Made by a program: the position numbers and the translations under genes
Notes under the pieces: generated by a model
Database searches by the model: none
Seen by the model: the letters and a program-made list of their open reading frames with translations, nothing else
What the model was told of the DNA's origin: nothing
Part shown: positions 7,758 to 16,268 of the stretch, piece by piece
Position numbering within the stretch: the first letter of the stretch is position 1
Layout: the number at the start of each line of letters is the position of its first letter
Origin: CAZWHE01 sp964633825
GTDB taxonomy: Bacteria > Planctomycetota > B15-G4 > CAYZWU01
DNA: 30,586 nt
Assembly: GCA_964633825.1 (NCBI GenBank)
Contig: CAZWHE010000028.1
Coordinates: 1 to 30,586, forward strand
Direction: 5' to 3'

Positions 7758-8498
7758 GTGTTGAGCGGCAAACGTTCCTTCCTGTTACCTGTTGTGATTT
7801 TCGTTCTTGGGGGATTCGTTGTTTCGGGCTGTGTGACCGTTGGAGAATATGAAAAGCTCAAGGAAGAACTGGCTCAGGCTAATCGAACGGTCGAACAGAA
7901 AAACCAGCAGATCGAAGAATTGGGCGCTGAAAAGGGCCTCTACCAGGAGAGATTCGTTTCACTGGAAGATGAAGCCGATCGGTATCGCAAGCACAGCGCA
8001 GAAGCAGACAATATCATCAATCAACTCCGCAATGATTTGGCGGCGGCGAGAGAAAAGGCGATTACTTTGAAGAAAACGGATGATGCCAAGGTCATGGACG
8101 GCGTCGAGCTTTTTCAGCCGGAAAAGGGGGGAAGCGCCGGGATCCGGATTTCCGACGAGGTCCTTTTCGATTCCGGGTCCGCCAATATCAAGACCGGTGG
8201 AAAAACTGCTTTAGATTGGGTCGTTACCCAGCTCTTGAAGAACAATGCCCGGCTGGAAGTGATTGGTCACACAGATACCGATCCCGTTAAAAGAACGAAG
8301 AAACTGTTCCCACACGGCAACATCCAACTCTCGGCCATGCGGGCGATTTTGGTATATGAGTATCTGAAGAAGAAAGGTATCGACGAGGAGCGCATGAGCG
8401 TCAAAGGATGCGGGCCTCACGAGCCTGTTGCACCGAACGACACCAAGGATAATAAAAAGAAGAATCGTAGGGTTGAGATTTTGGTCTATTCAGATTGA
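7758..8498 (+). CDS. OmpA/Pal-type peptidoglycan-binding lipoprotein with coiled coil
   Basis: 246-residue outer-membrane lipoprotein. A lipoprotein signal peptide ends in VVSGC, with C25 as the lipidated residue. Residues 30-105 form a heptad-rich coiled coil. Residues 128-244 form an OmpA C-terminal domain: VLFDSGSANI, then VIGHTDTDP, then LSAMRAILVYEYL, and NRRVEILV at the end, which includes residues of the family that bind diaminopimelate. The GTG at 7758 has AGGGGG at 7745-7750; a TTG at 7761 is a weaker alternative. The ribosome site lies in the 3' arm of a small inverted repeat (CCTTTT at 7735-7740, AAAAGG at 7743-7748), which might affect initiation. It probably tethers the outer membrane to peptidoglycan. 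It is not the usual short Pal, because a long coiled coil is inserted, and no tol genes are adjacent. Confidence 0.9.
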   Translation: MLSGKRSFLLPVVIFVLGGFVVSGCVTVGEYEKLKEELAQANRTVEQKNQQIEELGAEKGLYQERFVSLEDEADRYRKHSAEADNIINQLRNDLAAAREKAITLKKTDDAKVMDGVELFQPEKGGSAGIRISDEVLFDSGSANIKTGGKTALDWVVTQLLKNNARLEVIGHTDTDPVKRTKKLFPHGNIQLSAMRAILVYEYLKKKGIDEERMSVKGCGPHEPVAPNDTKDNKKKNRRVEILVYSD

Positions 8499-8503
8499 TT
8501 CTA

Positions 8504-8537
8504 AGCGGTCCCTTTCGCAAATACGAAACGAACCGCT
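8504..8537 (+). other. Two-part hairpin just after the OmpA-type gene
   Basis: AGCGGT at 8504-8509 pairs with ACCGCT at 8532-8537. Inside, TTTCG at 8513-8517 pairs with CGAAA at 8524-8528 around a 6-base loop. It starts six bases after the stop codon. No T run follows, so it is not a canonical intrinsic terminator. A 3'-end stabilising or processing structure is possible. Confidence 0.3.
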
Positions 8538-8668
8538 GAGTTCCCGGATTGCCGGATTTCTCATGATGGGAACCGGCGCCCTCTGTTGTCACTCAACAGG
8601 TGCGATAAACTGTGGGGCTTCCTCGCAAGAAAACACAAGACAGTCATCATAAGGGCGGGCAGAGACCG

Positions 8669-11359
8669 ATGGAACAGCCTGCTCTTTCATTTTTCGACGT
8701 ATCCCTTCATCGTGTCGATATATCCGGGTTTTCGGCCTTCATTTTGAAGCCGGCGCTGTTTCTCTTTCTATTCTGCGGTTGCGATTCCCAACCAGTGGAT
8801 CGGAACGGCCAAGATCGGCATTATTTCCCTGAAATCGAAAATACGGTCCTCGTCATTCTGCCGACCCGAACCGACGATGGAATAATGATACGTCCCGAAG
8901 CCTGTTTCGTGGACAAGTATGAGGTGACGAACGATCAGTATCTAGAATTCTTGAAACACTCCAAATTCAAGCCGGACGACGCGTCCTACTTTCTCGATCG
9001 ATGGGGAATCGATCCCAACGGAAACCGTATCCCCGCGCCCGGTGAGGGTGAATTTCCGACAGTCTGGGTCAATTATTGGGATGCAGAGGAGTATGCTCAT
9101 TATTTCGGAAAAGAGATACCCACAAAAGAAGAATGGCTGGCTGCTGCGGGTGTGACGCCGGGAAGTCTCCGGCGGTATCCCTGGGGGGACCGCTTTGCAC
9201 GTTTTTTTTGTAACTCCCTTCGTTCCGAGATCGGGGGCGTGGTGCGTGTGGGAACCTTCGAAAGCGGTAAATCCTTATGGGGTTGCTTCGACATGGCCGG
9301 AAACGTGGCGGAATGGACCTCATCGTCTTCCGACGATCCCATCTGTTATGGCGGTACGAAACGCCGGTTTATCATGGGGGGTAGCTTCAACGATTGGGGG
9401 TATCCTGAAGATGAAAGAGGATCGTTTGACCTGCAGAAAGAGCCCGAAGAGGAGGAAAGCAGAAACAGGAATTTCTCTCTCGGGTTCCGATGTGTGCGCC
9501 GTGGGGCGGTCCCGCTTATCGATGAATTCGTCAACAGGATTAAAAGCTTGGACAGTTCGGAGCACCGCCGCGCATTCAGTGAACTCATGGTCGCAGGGCG
9601 CGCTGTTCACGACGTTTTAATACTGCTCGATTTCAGAAGAAGGGTTCTCGGCGTGATTCCGGTTTCAGGTGTTCTCTCTCTCAGAAACCTGGGGGACGTC
9701 AACCGGGACGGATTGTGCGAGCTCCTACTCCGTCATATCGATGGTAAGATCTCGGTTCTGTCCGGTGAAGGGCGACAGCTCTGGAGCAGCCATCCGGGTT
9801 TATTCGATCAGGTTGAGCTCGTACGTGATCACTCGCCGAAAACACAGGCTATCGTGGTTCTGAAGAAGAGACAGAACAGGATCACTCTCATCGATCCTGT
9901 TTCGGGATCAGAGATATGGGCGGCTGGATTTCAGGGAGAGCCTCGAAAAGTAATCACTGTTACCGGTCGAGACTCGAAAGACTCCAAAGGAGCGGCGACG
10001 TTGTTGTTGGCTTCTTGGGTCAGGACGGGATCGCCTTTTCCTCTTGACGGCCGTGCAGATGTCGAGGATCGATCGCTTCTCACCTGTCATTCTTTCGAAT
10101 CCGGCGAGACCCTGTGGGAGACGGAGTTCAAGGGTGTTCTCGATGATTTTATCTTTAGCGACCGGGAAAGCGGAAACGCCTTGGCATCTGTCAGAAATGT
10201 TCGCTCCGGCCGGACGGAGCTTTGTCTTATTTCTATTGACACCGGCGTCGTTTCCGCGGTCTCGGTGCTGGACGGAGAATACTGCTTTCAGATTTATCAG
10301 GTCGGAAGGAGAGAAAACACTTTTCTGGCGGTCCCGGAGCCGCCTCAGTTCTATACCGCTGGTTCGCCTTGGCCGGCCGTGCCTCCGCCTGAGGAACAAC
10401 CTCCTTCCGATAAGCCGGATTCGCAGGAAAGCGCTTCGTCCGATCAGACTCCGGCCACGGTTCCGCCGCTTGATATTGTTCGATCCGCTGAACCGGTTCT
10501 TTGTATTGAGATTGAAATCAATTCAGGAGCGGGTCTCGAAAAAAAGACCATGGATTTCCGGATTCTGACCGGGGCGTCCTTGCTGGACAAAATCGGAAAA
10601 GTTATCAGGATTCCTGCGGGAAGAAATGCGATTGAAGATGAGACCCCGGATCTGTCCGGTCTGATTGCGAACGGGACAATTCTCGCTAATGACATACATC
10701 TCAGAAGCGTTCTGGACGTGGGATGGAAGTCTCCGTGCATTATGGTGGAAATCAATAACCGGAAGAGTCTGGCTCTCTTGTACGGTTTGTATGACAAACC
10801 ATCCCATACCCCTCGAAGCAGATCGGGCATTATGGCCCTTCTCGATGGAGTGAATGGATCAGGATTCAGGGGCATCTCCTTCCAAGATCTCGGTAGGGAG
10901 GAGGGAGGGATCCTTTTTTGGAATCCGGCAGGAACACTCTTTCTTGTTAAAGGGGAGAAAGGGGAGGTGCTGTGGCGGAATCAGATCCCGGGTATTCTGG
11001 GACCTAAACCAGGGCTTTGCGAGTTTGATGGAGATCAGTCACCCGAGATTCTATTTTCTACGCCCTCGGGCGAGGTCTTGATCGTCGATCTCCTTTCGGG
11101 CAGCGTAGGTCCGAGATTCAAAAAGATAGGAGCCGACGTTACGGACTTTTTGGGAATGGATACCGATGGCGACGGCAAATCTGAAATCCTGGTGGGTGCC
11201 AAGGACGAGGGCGTCTATATTCTGAATCCCCGTTCTTTCAAGAAGAAAGAAGCACTTGATCTTGCTCTCGATCTGGCAACCGAGAATACCGGTATAACAG
11301 GCCCTATAGGTCCTGCCGGTCCTATAGGGCCTATGGGTCGTTTTAGCCGGAGCGAATAG
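8669..11359 (+). CDS. Formylglycine-generating-enzyme-like (SUMF1) domain plus beta-propeller lipoprotein with collagen-like tail
   Basis: 896 residues from the ATG at 8669, which has AAGGGCGGG upstream. A GTG at 8612 is also in frame but has no ribosome site. A long N-terminal segment precedes a hydrophobic stretch ending FLFCGC; C38 may be lipidated, although the lipobox is imperfect. Residues about 70-280 form an FGE-sulfatase/SUMF1-type domain (VDKYEVTNDQYLEFL, RYPWG, GCFDMAGNVAEW, FIMGGSFNDW, LGFRCVRRG). The middle and C-terminal parts hold repeated propeller-like blades and FG-GAP-type calcium motifs such as DVNRDG and DTDGDGKSEILVG. A Pro/Ser-rich linker lies at about 555-602. The protein ends with a short Gly-X-Y run at 878-890. 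The envelope location is inferred. The FGE fold here may be structural and not enzymatic. It is co-directional with the OmpA-type gene and followed by rsmA after 20 bases. Confidence 0.85.
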   Translation: MEQPALSFFDVSLHRVDISGFSAFILKPALFLFLFCGCDSQPVDRNGQDRHYFPEIENTVLVILPTRTDDGIMIRPEACFVDKYEVTNDQYLEFLKHSKFKPDDASYFLDRWGIDPNGNRIPAPGEGEFPTVWVNYWDAEEYAHYFGKEIPTKEEWLAAAGVTPGSLRRYPWGDRFARFFCNSLRSEIGGVVRVGTFESGKSLWGCFDMAGNVAEWTSSSSDDPICYGGTKRRFIMGGSFNDWGYPEDERGSFDLQKEPEEEESRNRNFSLGFRCVRRGAVPLIDEFVNRIKSLDSSEHRRAFSELMVAGRAVHDVLILLDFRRRVLGVIPVSGVLSLRNLGDVNRDGLCELLLRHIDGKISVLSGEGRQLWSSHPGLFDQVELVRDHSPKTQAIVVLKKRQNRITLIDPVSGSEIWAAGFQGEPRKVITVTGRDSKDSKGAATLLLASWVRTGSPFPLDGRADVEDRSLLTCHSFESGETLWETEFKGVLDDFIFSDRESGNALASVRNVRSGRTELCLISIDTGVVSAVSVLDGEYCFQIYQVGRRENTFLAVPEPPQFYTAGSPWPAVPPPEEQPPSDKPDSQESASSDQTPATVPPLDIVRSAEPVLCIEIEINSGAGLEKKTMDFRILTGASLLDKIGKVIRIPAGRNAIEDETPDLSGLIANGTILANDIHLRSVLDVGWKSPCIMVEINNRKSLALLYGLYDKPSHTPRSRSGIMALLDGVNGSGFRGISFQDLGREEGGILFWNPAGTLFLVKGEKGEVLWRNQIPGILGPKPGLCEFDGDQSPEILFSTPSGEVLIVDLLSGSVGPRFKKIGADVTDFLGMDTDGDGKSEILVGAKDEGVYILNPRSFKKKEALDLALDLATENTGITGPIGPAGPIGPMGRFSRSE
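11300..11338 (+). repeat. Collagen-like codon run that forms an 11-bp inverted repeat
   Basis: The codons for GPIGPAGPIGPMG (residues 878-890) create the arms GGCCCTATAGG (11300-11310) and CCTATAGGGCC (11321-11331), a perfect 11-base inverted repeat around 10 bases. The symmetry follows partly from Gly-Pro codons (GGN CCN), but the exact match extends through the Ile codons. The stem would lie 20 bases before the stop codon, in front of rsmA, with TTTT at 11340-11343. It could act as an mRNA structure, but a terminator role is unproven. Confidence 0.6.
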
Positions 11360-11379
11360 CCGGAGCCTTCCCCGAAATC

Positions 11380-12297
11380 ATGACCGCTACAAACATCACG
11401 GATATCAAAGCCGCCATGTCTCGCAGAGGATTGCGTCCCAGAAAGAGGCTGGGTCAGAATTTCCTGAAAGAACGGGGATTGCTCGATCTTATGGTTTGCG
11501 AAGGGGAAGTCTCTTCCCTTGATGTAATACTCGAGATCGGTTCCGGCCCGGGGTGTCTCACAGAAAGTCTCTCTCTGACGGGTGCCAGAATTCTGGCTGT
11601 GGAAAAGGACGCGAAGATGCTGGAAGTCGCTCGCGAACTCCTGGGGGTTCCATCCAATGTCCGCTGGGTTCAAATGGATGTTCTCGAAAGCAAGAACAGG
11701 ATTAATCCTGATGTTGCGAGATTACTATCACAGGAATTACAGCAGAGAGAGATCTCGGTATATAAACTGATCGCCAATCTACCTTACAATATTGCAGTTC
11801 CGGTCATCATCAATATGCTCGAAGGAACACATTATTCTCATACAGAACCGGATTGTCGCTTATTCGTTGTAACGGTCCAGAAAGAGGTTGCTCACAGGCT
11901 TCTGGCGCGACAGGGAGATTCTGATTATGGAATAACGAGCGTTCTTGTCTCCCAATTAGCCGAAATCAGGCGAGTGAGGAAAATATCACCCTCAGCATTT
12001 TGGCCGGAACCTTCTGTCGATTCATCGGTTATAAAAATTAAGCCCCGTCATTCTTCCTGTCCGGGGGAACTGGATTACATAAATTTTAAAAAAGTCACTC
12101 AAGGTATTTTTTCTCACCGTAGAAAAAGCTGGTACAAATCCTTAGTCCTCTTTCTAGGTTTGAAAGGGGAAAAGCAAATCACGAAAAAACTATTTAACTT
12201 AGGTTTTAATACTGAGTTAAGGGCAGAATCCCTGACGAGTGATGAAATTTTGAAACTCACACGCCGGATTTGCGAAATAAAATTTAAAGGTTTTTAA
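11380..12297 (+). CDS. rsmA: 16S rRNA dimethyladenosine transferase RsmA (KsgA)
   Basis: S-adenosylmethionine-dependent enzyme that dimethylates two adjacent adenines in the 3' terminal helix of 16S rRNA (A1518 and A1519 in E. coli) during small-subunit maturation. 305 residues, slightly longer than the E. coli protein. Family motifs in order: RPRKRLGQNFL at 19-29, SAM motif I LEIGSGPGCLTE at 51-62, AVEKD at 73-77, catalytic NLPYNIAVP at 133-141, VQKEVAHRL at 166-174, and SAFWPEPSVDSSV near 205-217. The last third is richer in A and T than the first part. No strong ribosome site is visible before the ATG at 11380; GGAG at 11363-11366 is distant, so translation may be coupled to the upstream gene. 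Confidence 0.95.
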   Translation: MTATNITDIKAAMSRRGLRPRKRLGQNFLKERGLLDLMVCEGEVSSLDVILEIGSGPGCLTESLSLTGARILAVEKDAKMLEVARELLGVPSNVRWVQMDVLESKNRINPDVARLLSQELQQREISVYKLIANLPYNIAVPVIINMLEGTHYSHTEPDCRLFVVTVQKEVAHRLLARQGDSDYGITSVLVSQLAEIRRVRKISPSAFWPEPSVDSSVIKIKPRHSSCPGELDYINFKKVTQGIFSHRRKSWYKSLVLFLGLKGEKQITKKLFNLGFNTELRAESLTSDEILKLTRRICEIKFKGF

Positions 12298-12364
12298 TCC
12301 TAAAAAACGGCTTTTCGGGTGAATACCCACCATTTTAAGGAATGAATTAAAATCGGTTCAATTC

Positions 12365-12392
12365 TTGATTTTGTGTTATAAAGGGGTATTAT
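12365..12392 (+). promoter_or_regulatory. Candidate housekeeping promoter for dnaG-rpoD
   Basis: TTGATT at 12365-12370 and TATTAT at 12387-12392 are separated by 16 bases, matching the sigma-70 consensus at 4 of 6 and 5 of 6 positions. The surrounding 12298-12430 stretch is AT-rich. Transcription would begin near 12399, giving a leader of about 150 bases before the dnaG ATG. Confidence 0.45.
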
Positions 12393-12435
12393 TGAGTAAT
12401 TTGCGATTTAATTTAGTTTTACGTTCTTCTTGTAG

Positions 12436-12465
12436 CCTCTGTGGGGCAGAGGATCGGCGTTTTTT
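12436..12465 (+). terminator. Attenuator-like hairpin with T run in the dnaG leader
   Basis: CCTCTG (12436-12441) and CAGAGG (12447-12452) form a perfect 6-base stem with loop TGGGG. Six T residues follow at 12460-12465, seven bases after the stem. The distance to the T run is longer than in a canonical terminator. It lies downstream of the candidate promoter at 12365 and about 80 bases before dnaG. It could terminate read-through from rsmA or attenuate the dnaG transcript. Confidence 0.35.
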
Positions 12466-12546
12466 CTGCCGGGAAATGCGCAAGAAGTTATATTTTAAAA
12501 ACTTCGGTTCAATATCCTTCACAGGAATGGGGAGATTGTGTGCGTA

Positions 12547-14397
12547 ATGGCCGATTTTAGGGAGGCGGCCCGACGCATAAAAGAACTTGTAGATATCGTT
12601 GACTTAATCGGTTCCTACGGTGTGGAACTGAAAAAGCGCGGGGCTCGGTATTGGGCTTGTTGCCCCTTTCATGCCGAAGCAAAGCCTTCTTTTTCAGTGA
12701 CGCAGAGTGAACAGTTTTTTCACTGTTTCGGATGCAAAAAATCCGGGGATGTCATCAGCTTTGTCCGGGCGATGGAGGGAATTGAGTTTCCCGATGCCCT
12801 CAAGATGCTCGGTGATCGATGTGGAGTTGTTGTCAACGAGGGGCCCTACAAAAGATCCGGGCCTCGTAGAAGTGATAAATTACGCCTTTTCAAGGTGTTG
12901 GAAGCAGCTTGCGGCTGTTTTCAAAAGAATCTGAAATCCCGCGCCGGAGCCGGAGCGGTCCGTTATCTCACACGGCGCGGTTTTACAATTGATCAGATCA
13001 ACCGGTTCAGACTGGGATATGCTGCAGACGAGTGGAGAAATCTCCTCGAATCGCTTGTCAGCCAGGGTTTTAAAGAACCCGATCTTATCAAAGCCGGCTT
13101 GATCAGGAGAAGCGGATCCGGGAGGTCCTATGATTTTTTCCGGAATCGCTTGGTTATACCGATCTTTGACATACAGGGGCGGGTATTGGGTTTCGGAGGT
13201 CGTCTGCTCGACGGCTCCGAGGGTCCCAAGTACCTGAATACTTCAGAGACCGAGATTTTTAAGAAGAACAAAATCCTCTATGGCCTGAACCTGGCGCGAC
13301 AGTCAATCCAGGCCGAAAAAACCGCCATTGTTGTAGAAGGGTATACGGACGTCATCATGGCTCACCAGCGCGGCATCGCAAACGTTGTTGCCACTCTGGG
13401 TACAGCCCTCACCGACGAACATGCAAAAACCTTGAGGAATATGGCGGATCGAATTGTCCTGCTTTTTGACGGCGACAGTGCTGGAATGGAGGCAGCACGC
13501 CGCGGCATCGAACCCCTTATCGCCAGAGATCTCGACATCTTGATCGTGCCGCTCGAAGGAGACCAAGATCCGTGTGAGTTCTTCAGCGTTAATGATTCCA
13601 AAGTTTTCAAACGGTTCGTTGATGAGAGAGGGCGGGATTTCTTTGATTTTTCGATAGAGAGCCTGACAAAAACGTACGACCTCGGTACTCCAGGGGGAAG
13701 AACCCGTATAGCACGGGAGCTTTTCAGACTTGTCGCTTTTTTGAAGGACAATATCAAGAGGGACCTCGTTCTTTGCAGGATATCTCAGTCGCTCGATATT
13801 CCCGAGAACCTGATCAGACGTGAGTTTGCGAGTGAAATCCGCAAGGATTCGTCTCCGGCGCTTCCGTCGCACTGGAGGAGGGGTGTGCTTTCTTCGGGAC
13901 GCGGGAAGGCCTCACCCGAACCAGGTTCCAGAGCGGAAGAAGATTTACTCATCGGTCTTCTGAAGAATACGTCCCTTGTCGACGAGTACAGAGAAAGATT
14001 GTCGGCCGTTGCTTTAGAGGGAGATGAGGAGCGAAAAATACTCGAAGGGATTCTCGATGAGCCCGCCCCTGGCGCATTGCGGCCCGGCGATCTGTTGACC
14101 AGATTCGAAGAGGATGAAAGGGCCAAGGAGAAATTCTGTTTTTTCCTAAACGAAACGAGGCGCACCGAACCGAGAGCGCTTGTTACAGGAGCATTGGATT
14201 ATTTTCAAAACCGTATTGAACGGGAGGAATACCGGGAGTTCAGAAAAAAAAGCAAAGATGCGCTGAACGGGGAAGACGGCCGCGTGGCCCAATTCCTGGA
14301 AGAGGCGTACCGCCGTATCAAAAAGAAACATGTGAGGGACAAGGAAGCACAAAAGCGAAGCGGCGTTGAGCAAGACAAGAACTCCACGGATATGTAG
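12547..14397 (+). CDS. dnaG: DNA primase DnaG
   Basis: Synthesises RNA primers at the replication fork. 616 residues from the ATG at 12547, with GGGGAG at 12529-12534 spaced about 12 bases; the GTG at 12538 is in frame but too close to that site. The N-terminal CHC2 zinc domain has C39, H42, C60 and C63 within YWACCPFH and FHCFGC. The RNA polymerase-like core includes FRNRLVIPI and GFGGRLLDG. The TOPRIM domain, about residues 258-345, has VVEGYTD and LLFDGDSAG with its acidic metal-binding residues. The C-terminal part, about 450-616, is the divergent helicase-interaction region. rpoD follows after 30 bases, reproducing the dnaG-rpoD core of the macromolecular-synthesis operon. No rpsU lies upstream in this window. 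Confidence 0.96.
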   Translation: MADFREAARRIKELVDIVDLIGSYGVELKKRGARYWACCPFHAEAKPSFSVTQSEQFFHCFGCKKSGDVISFVRAMEGIEFPDALKMLGDRCGVVVNEGPYKRSGPRRSDKLRLFKVLEAACGCFQKNLKSRAGAGAVRYLTRRGFTIDQINRFRLGYAADEWRNLLESLVSQGFKEPDLIKAGLIRRSGSGRSYDFFRNRLVIPIFDIQGRVLGFGGRLLDGSEGPKYLNTSETEIFKKNKILYGLNLARQSIQAEKTAIVVEGYTDVIMAHQRGIANVVATLGTALTDEHAKTLRNMADRIVLLFDGDSAGMEAARRGIEPLIARDLDILIVPLEGDQDPCEFFSVNDSKVFKRFVDERGRDFFDFSIESLTKTYDLGTPGGRTRIARELFRLVAFLKDNIKRDLVLCRISQSLDIPENLIRREFASEIRKDSSPALPSHWRRGVLSSGRGKASPEPGSRAEEDLLIGLLKNTSLVDEYRERLSAVALEGDEERKILEGILDEPAPGALRPGDLLTRFEEDERAKEKFCFFLNETRRTEPRALVTGALDYFQNRIEREEYREFRKKSKDALNGEDGRVAQFLEEAYRRIKKKHVRDKEAQKRSGVEQDKNSTDM

Positions 14398-14427
14398 CAA
14401 TACTCAGATCTCAATAAAGGACGAGAG

Positions 14428-16101
14428 ATGGCAGTTACGAACCGATCGAAAAAAACAGGTTCCAGGAAAAGCAAGCAGGAACGTGATTTCCTTGAGAAAA
14501 TGGATCCTCACATCAAGACGATGGTCGAGAAGGGGAAAAAGAACGGCTATATCACGTACGAGGAAATCAACAGCGTTTTTCCCGACGACGTTGAAAATCT
14601 GGATGAACTCCTGGCTTATTTTGACGAACAGGAAATCGAGCTGATCGACGAAAGCGATCTTGTTGAACGCTCTGAAGGCCGGGTCAGAACGCAAGAGGTT
14701 TACGACAAGGCGAGAACCACGGAAAAGATCGACGATCCCGTCAGAATGTACCTCACCCAGATGGGCGAGATTCCACTCCTGACCCGTGAAGAAGAGATCG
14801 CCCTTGCCAAACGGATCGAGGGGACACGCAAGGTTTTCCGAGGCTTGATTTTCGGCTCTGGATTTGCACTCAAAGCCGGGATCGAGATTCTGGAGGACGT
14901 GCGGGACGGAAAGCTCGCGTTCGACAGGACATTGAAAGTGCCCACAAGCGGCTTGGAATCCGGAAAAGAGGAGATCGCAAAGCGCCTGAAGACCAATCTG
15001 AAAACGCTCCAGCCTCTCCATGCAAAAAGCAGCGAGGATTACCGGCGCTTTATCAAGAAAGAGTGCAAAGCCTCAGAGCGCAGAGACCTCATGAGAAGGG
15101 TCTGCTGGCACCACCGCAAGGGTGCACGGCTGCTTGAAGAGCTGAACATACAGCTCAAAAAGGTCAAGCCCATGATTGACTATCTGAAGCGGAGCTACAG
15201 CGAGATGGCCGCCGTGGAAGAGATGGTGACTCATTACAAAAAACCGCGCAACTGCGCCGAATACCAGGAGCTCAAGAGAAGGTTCGAGGTGTTGCAGAAC
15301 AGGGCGTTGGAAACTCCCGAACAGTTGGGACGCCGGCTGAATCGAATCGACGGCCATTACCAGGAATACGAGGTTGCCAAGAAAAAGCTTTCCCAGGGAA
15401 ACCTGCGTCTCGTCGTATCCATCGCCAAGAAATATCGTAATCGAGGTCTCTCCTTCCTCGATTTGATTCAGGAAGGAAACACGGGGCTCATGAAGGCCGT
15501 GGAAAAATACGAGTACCTGAGGGGCTACAAATTCTCCACCTATGCCACATGGTGGATCCGGCAGGCGATAACGCGTTCTATTGCCGATCAGGCGCGAACG
15601 ATCCGGATTCCGGTTCACATGATAGAGACCATGTCCAAGCTGAGGAACATCACCAAGAAGCTCATCCAAAACCTGGGCCGCGAGCCCACAATCGAGGAGA
15701 TCGCCAAGGAAGCCCAAATCTCCATCGATGAGGCCAAAAGGGTGATGAAAATCTCCAAGCATCCCATTTCTCTCGACAGGCCGATCGGTGAAGGTGACGA
15801 CTCGTACTTCGGTGACTTTATCGAAGACGAAACCGCCGAATCTCCGGTCAATGCCGCCGCGTATGAGATGCTGAGAGACAAGATCAAATCGGTTCTCCAC
15901 ACCCTCTCCTTCCGTGAGCGGGAGATCGTCAAACTCCGTTACGGGATCGGCGACGGATACACCTATACCCTCGAAGAAGTGGGCCGAATCTTCAAGGTGA
16001 CGAGGGAAAGGGTTCGCCAGATCGAGGCAAAAGCCGTCAGGAAGCTGCAGCACCCCGTCCGGAGCAGGCTCCTCCAGGGTTTCCTCGAAAATGTAGAATA
16101 A
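14428..16101 (+). CDS. rpoD: Primary RNA polymerase sigma factor RpoD (sigma-70)
   Basis: Housekeeping sigma factor, 557 residues. Region 1.1 lies at about 20-75 (YITYEEINSVFPDDV). Region 1.2 is at about 100-132 (DPVRMYLTQMGEIPLLTREEE). A non-conserved domain of about 180 residues follows, as in Proteobacteria-type RpoD. Region 2 starts near 322 (NLRLVVSIAKKYRNRGLSF, then GYKFSTYATWWIRQAITR, the -10 binding helix). Region 3 is central, and region 4.2 near 510-545 (TLEEVGRIFKVTRERVRQIE) binds -35 elements. The start has AAAGGA at 14416-14421. It follows dnaG in an apparent operon. The region 2.4 and 4.2 sequences are standard, so promoters of this organism should have near-consensus -10 and -35 boxes. 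Confidence 0.97.
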   Translation: MAVTNRSKKTGSRKSKQERDFLEKMDPHIKTMVEKGKKNGYITYEEINSVFPDDVENLDELLAYFDEQEIELIDESDLVERSEGRVRTQEVYDKARTTEKIDDPVRMYLTQMGEIPLLTREEEIALAKRIEGTRKVFRGLIFGSGFALKAGIEILEDVRDGKLAFDRTLKVPTSGLESGKEEIAKRLKTNLKTLQPLHAKSSEDYRRFIKKECKASERRDLMRRVCWHHRKGARLLEELNIQLKKVKPMIDYLKRSYSEMAAVEEMVTHYKKPRNCAEYQELKRRFEVLQNRALETPEQLGRRLNRIDGHYQEYEVAKKKLSQGNLRLVVSIAKKYRNRGLSFLDLIQEGNTGLMKAVEKYEYLRGYKFSTYATWWIRQAITRSIADQARTIRIPVHMIETMSKLRNITKKLIQNLGREPTIEEIAKEAQISIDEAKRVMKISKHPISLDRPIGEGDDSYFGDFIEDETAESPVNAAAYEMLRDKIKSVLHTLSFREREIVKLRYGIGDGYTYTLEEVGRIFKVTRERVRQIEAKAVRKLQHPVRSRLLQGFLENVE

Positions 16102-16268
16102 CCCAGCCCTTTGTGTTATCTTCTCACCCCTTGTGTTTTGTCCGAAAGACTCTGATCGGAGCAACGCTCCCCAAAAGGTCGATAACCGGGTTGTTTTCAA
16201 TCCGATCCAGGCCGACGGCTGTTCACGGGACAGGCTGAGCCGCATCGAACACATAGGAGAGACGACCA

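Noticed and set aside
7660..7764. 34-codon ORF with several Cys, exactly filling the gap between the HTH and OmpA-type genes (TAAATG start, stop overlapping the next start)
   Set aside because: No ribosome site, and an open frame of this length is common by chance. Worth noting only if conserved.
8581..8610. CTGTTG/CAACAG hairpin (8583-8599) as a terminator or promoter before the FGE-like gene
   Set aside because: No T run follows, and TTGTCA inside it has no -10 at a suitable distance.
12365..12547. 60-codon ORF before dnaG
   Set aside because: It overlaps the candidate promoter and hairpin, and its translation looks random.
16102..16268. Search for tRNA, RNase P RNA or terminator between rpoD and the zinc-ribbon gene
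   Set aside because: No T-loop consensus, cloverleaf or hairpin followed by T run was seen, and the gap is too short for rnpB.
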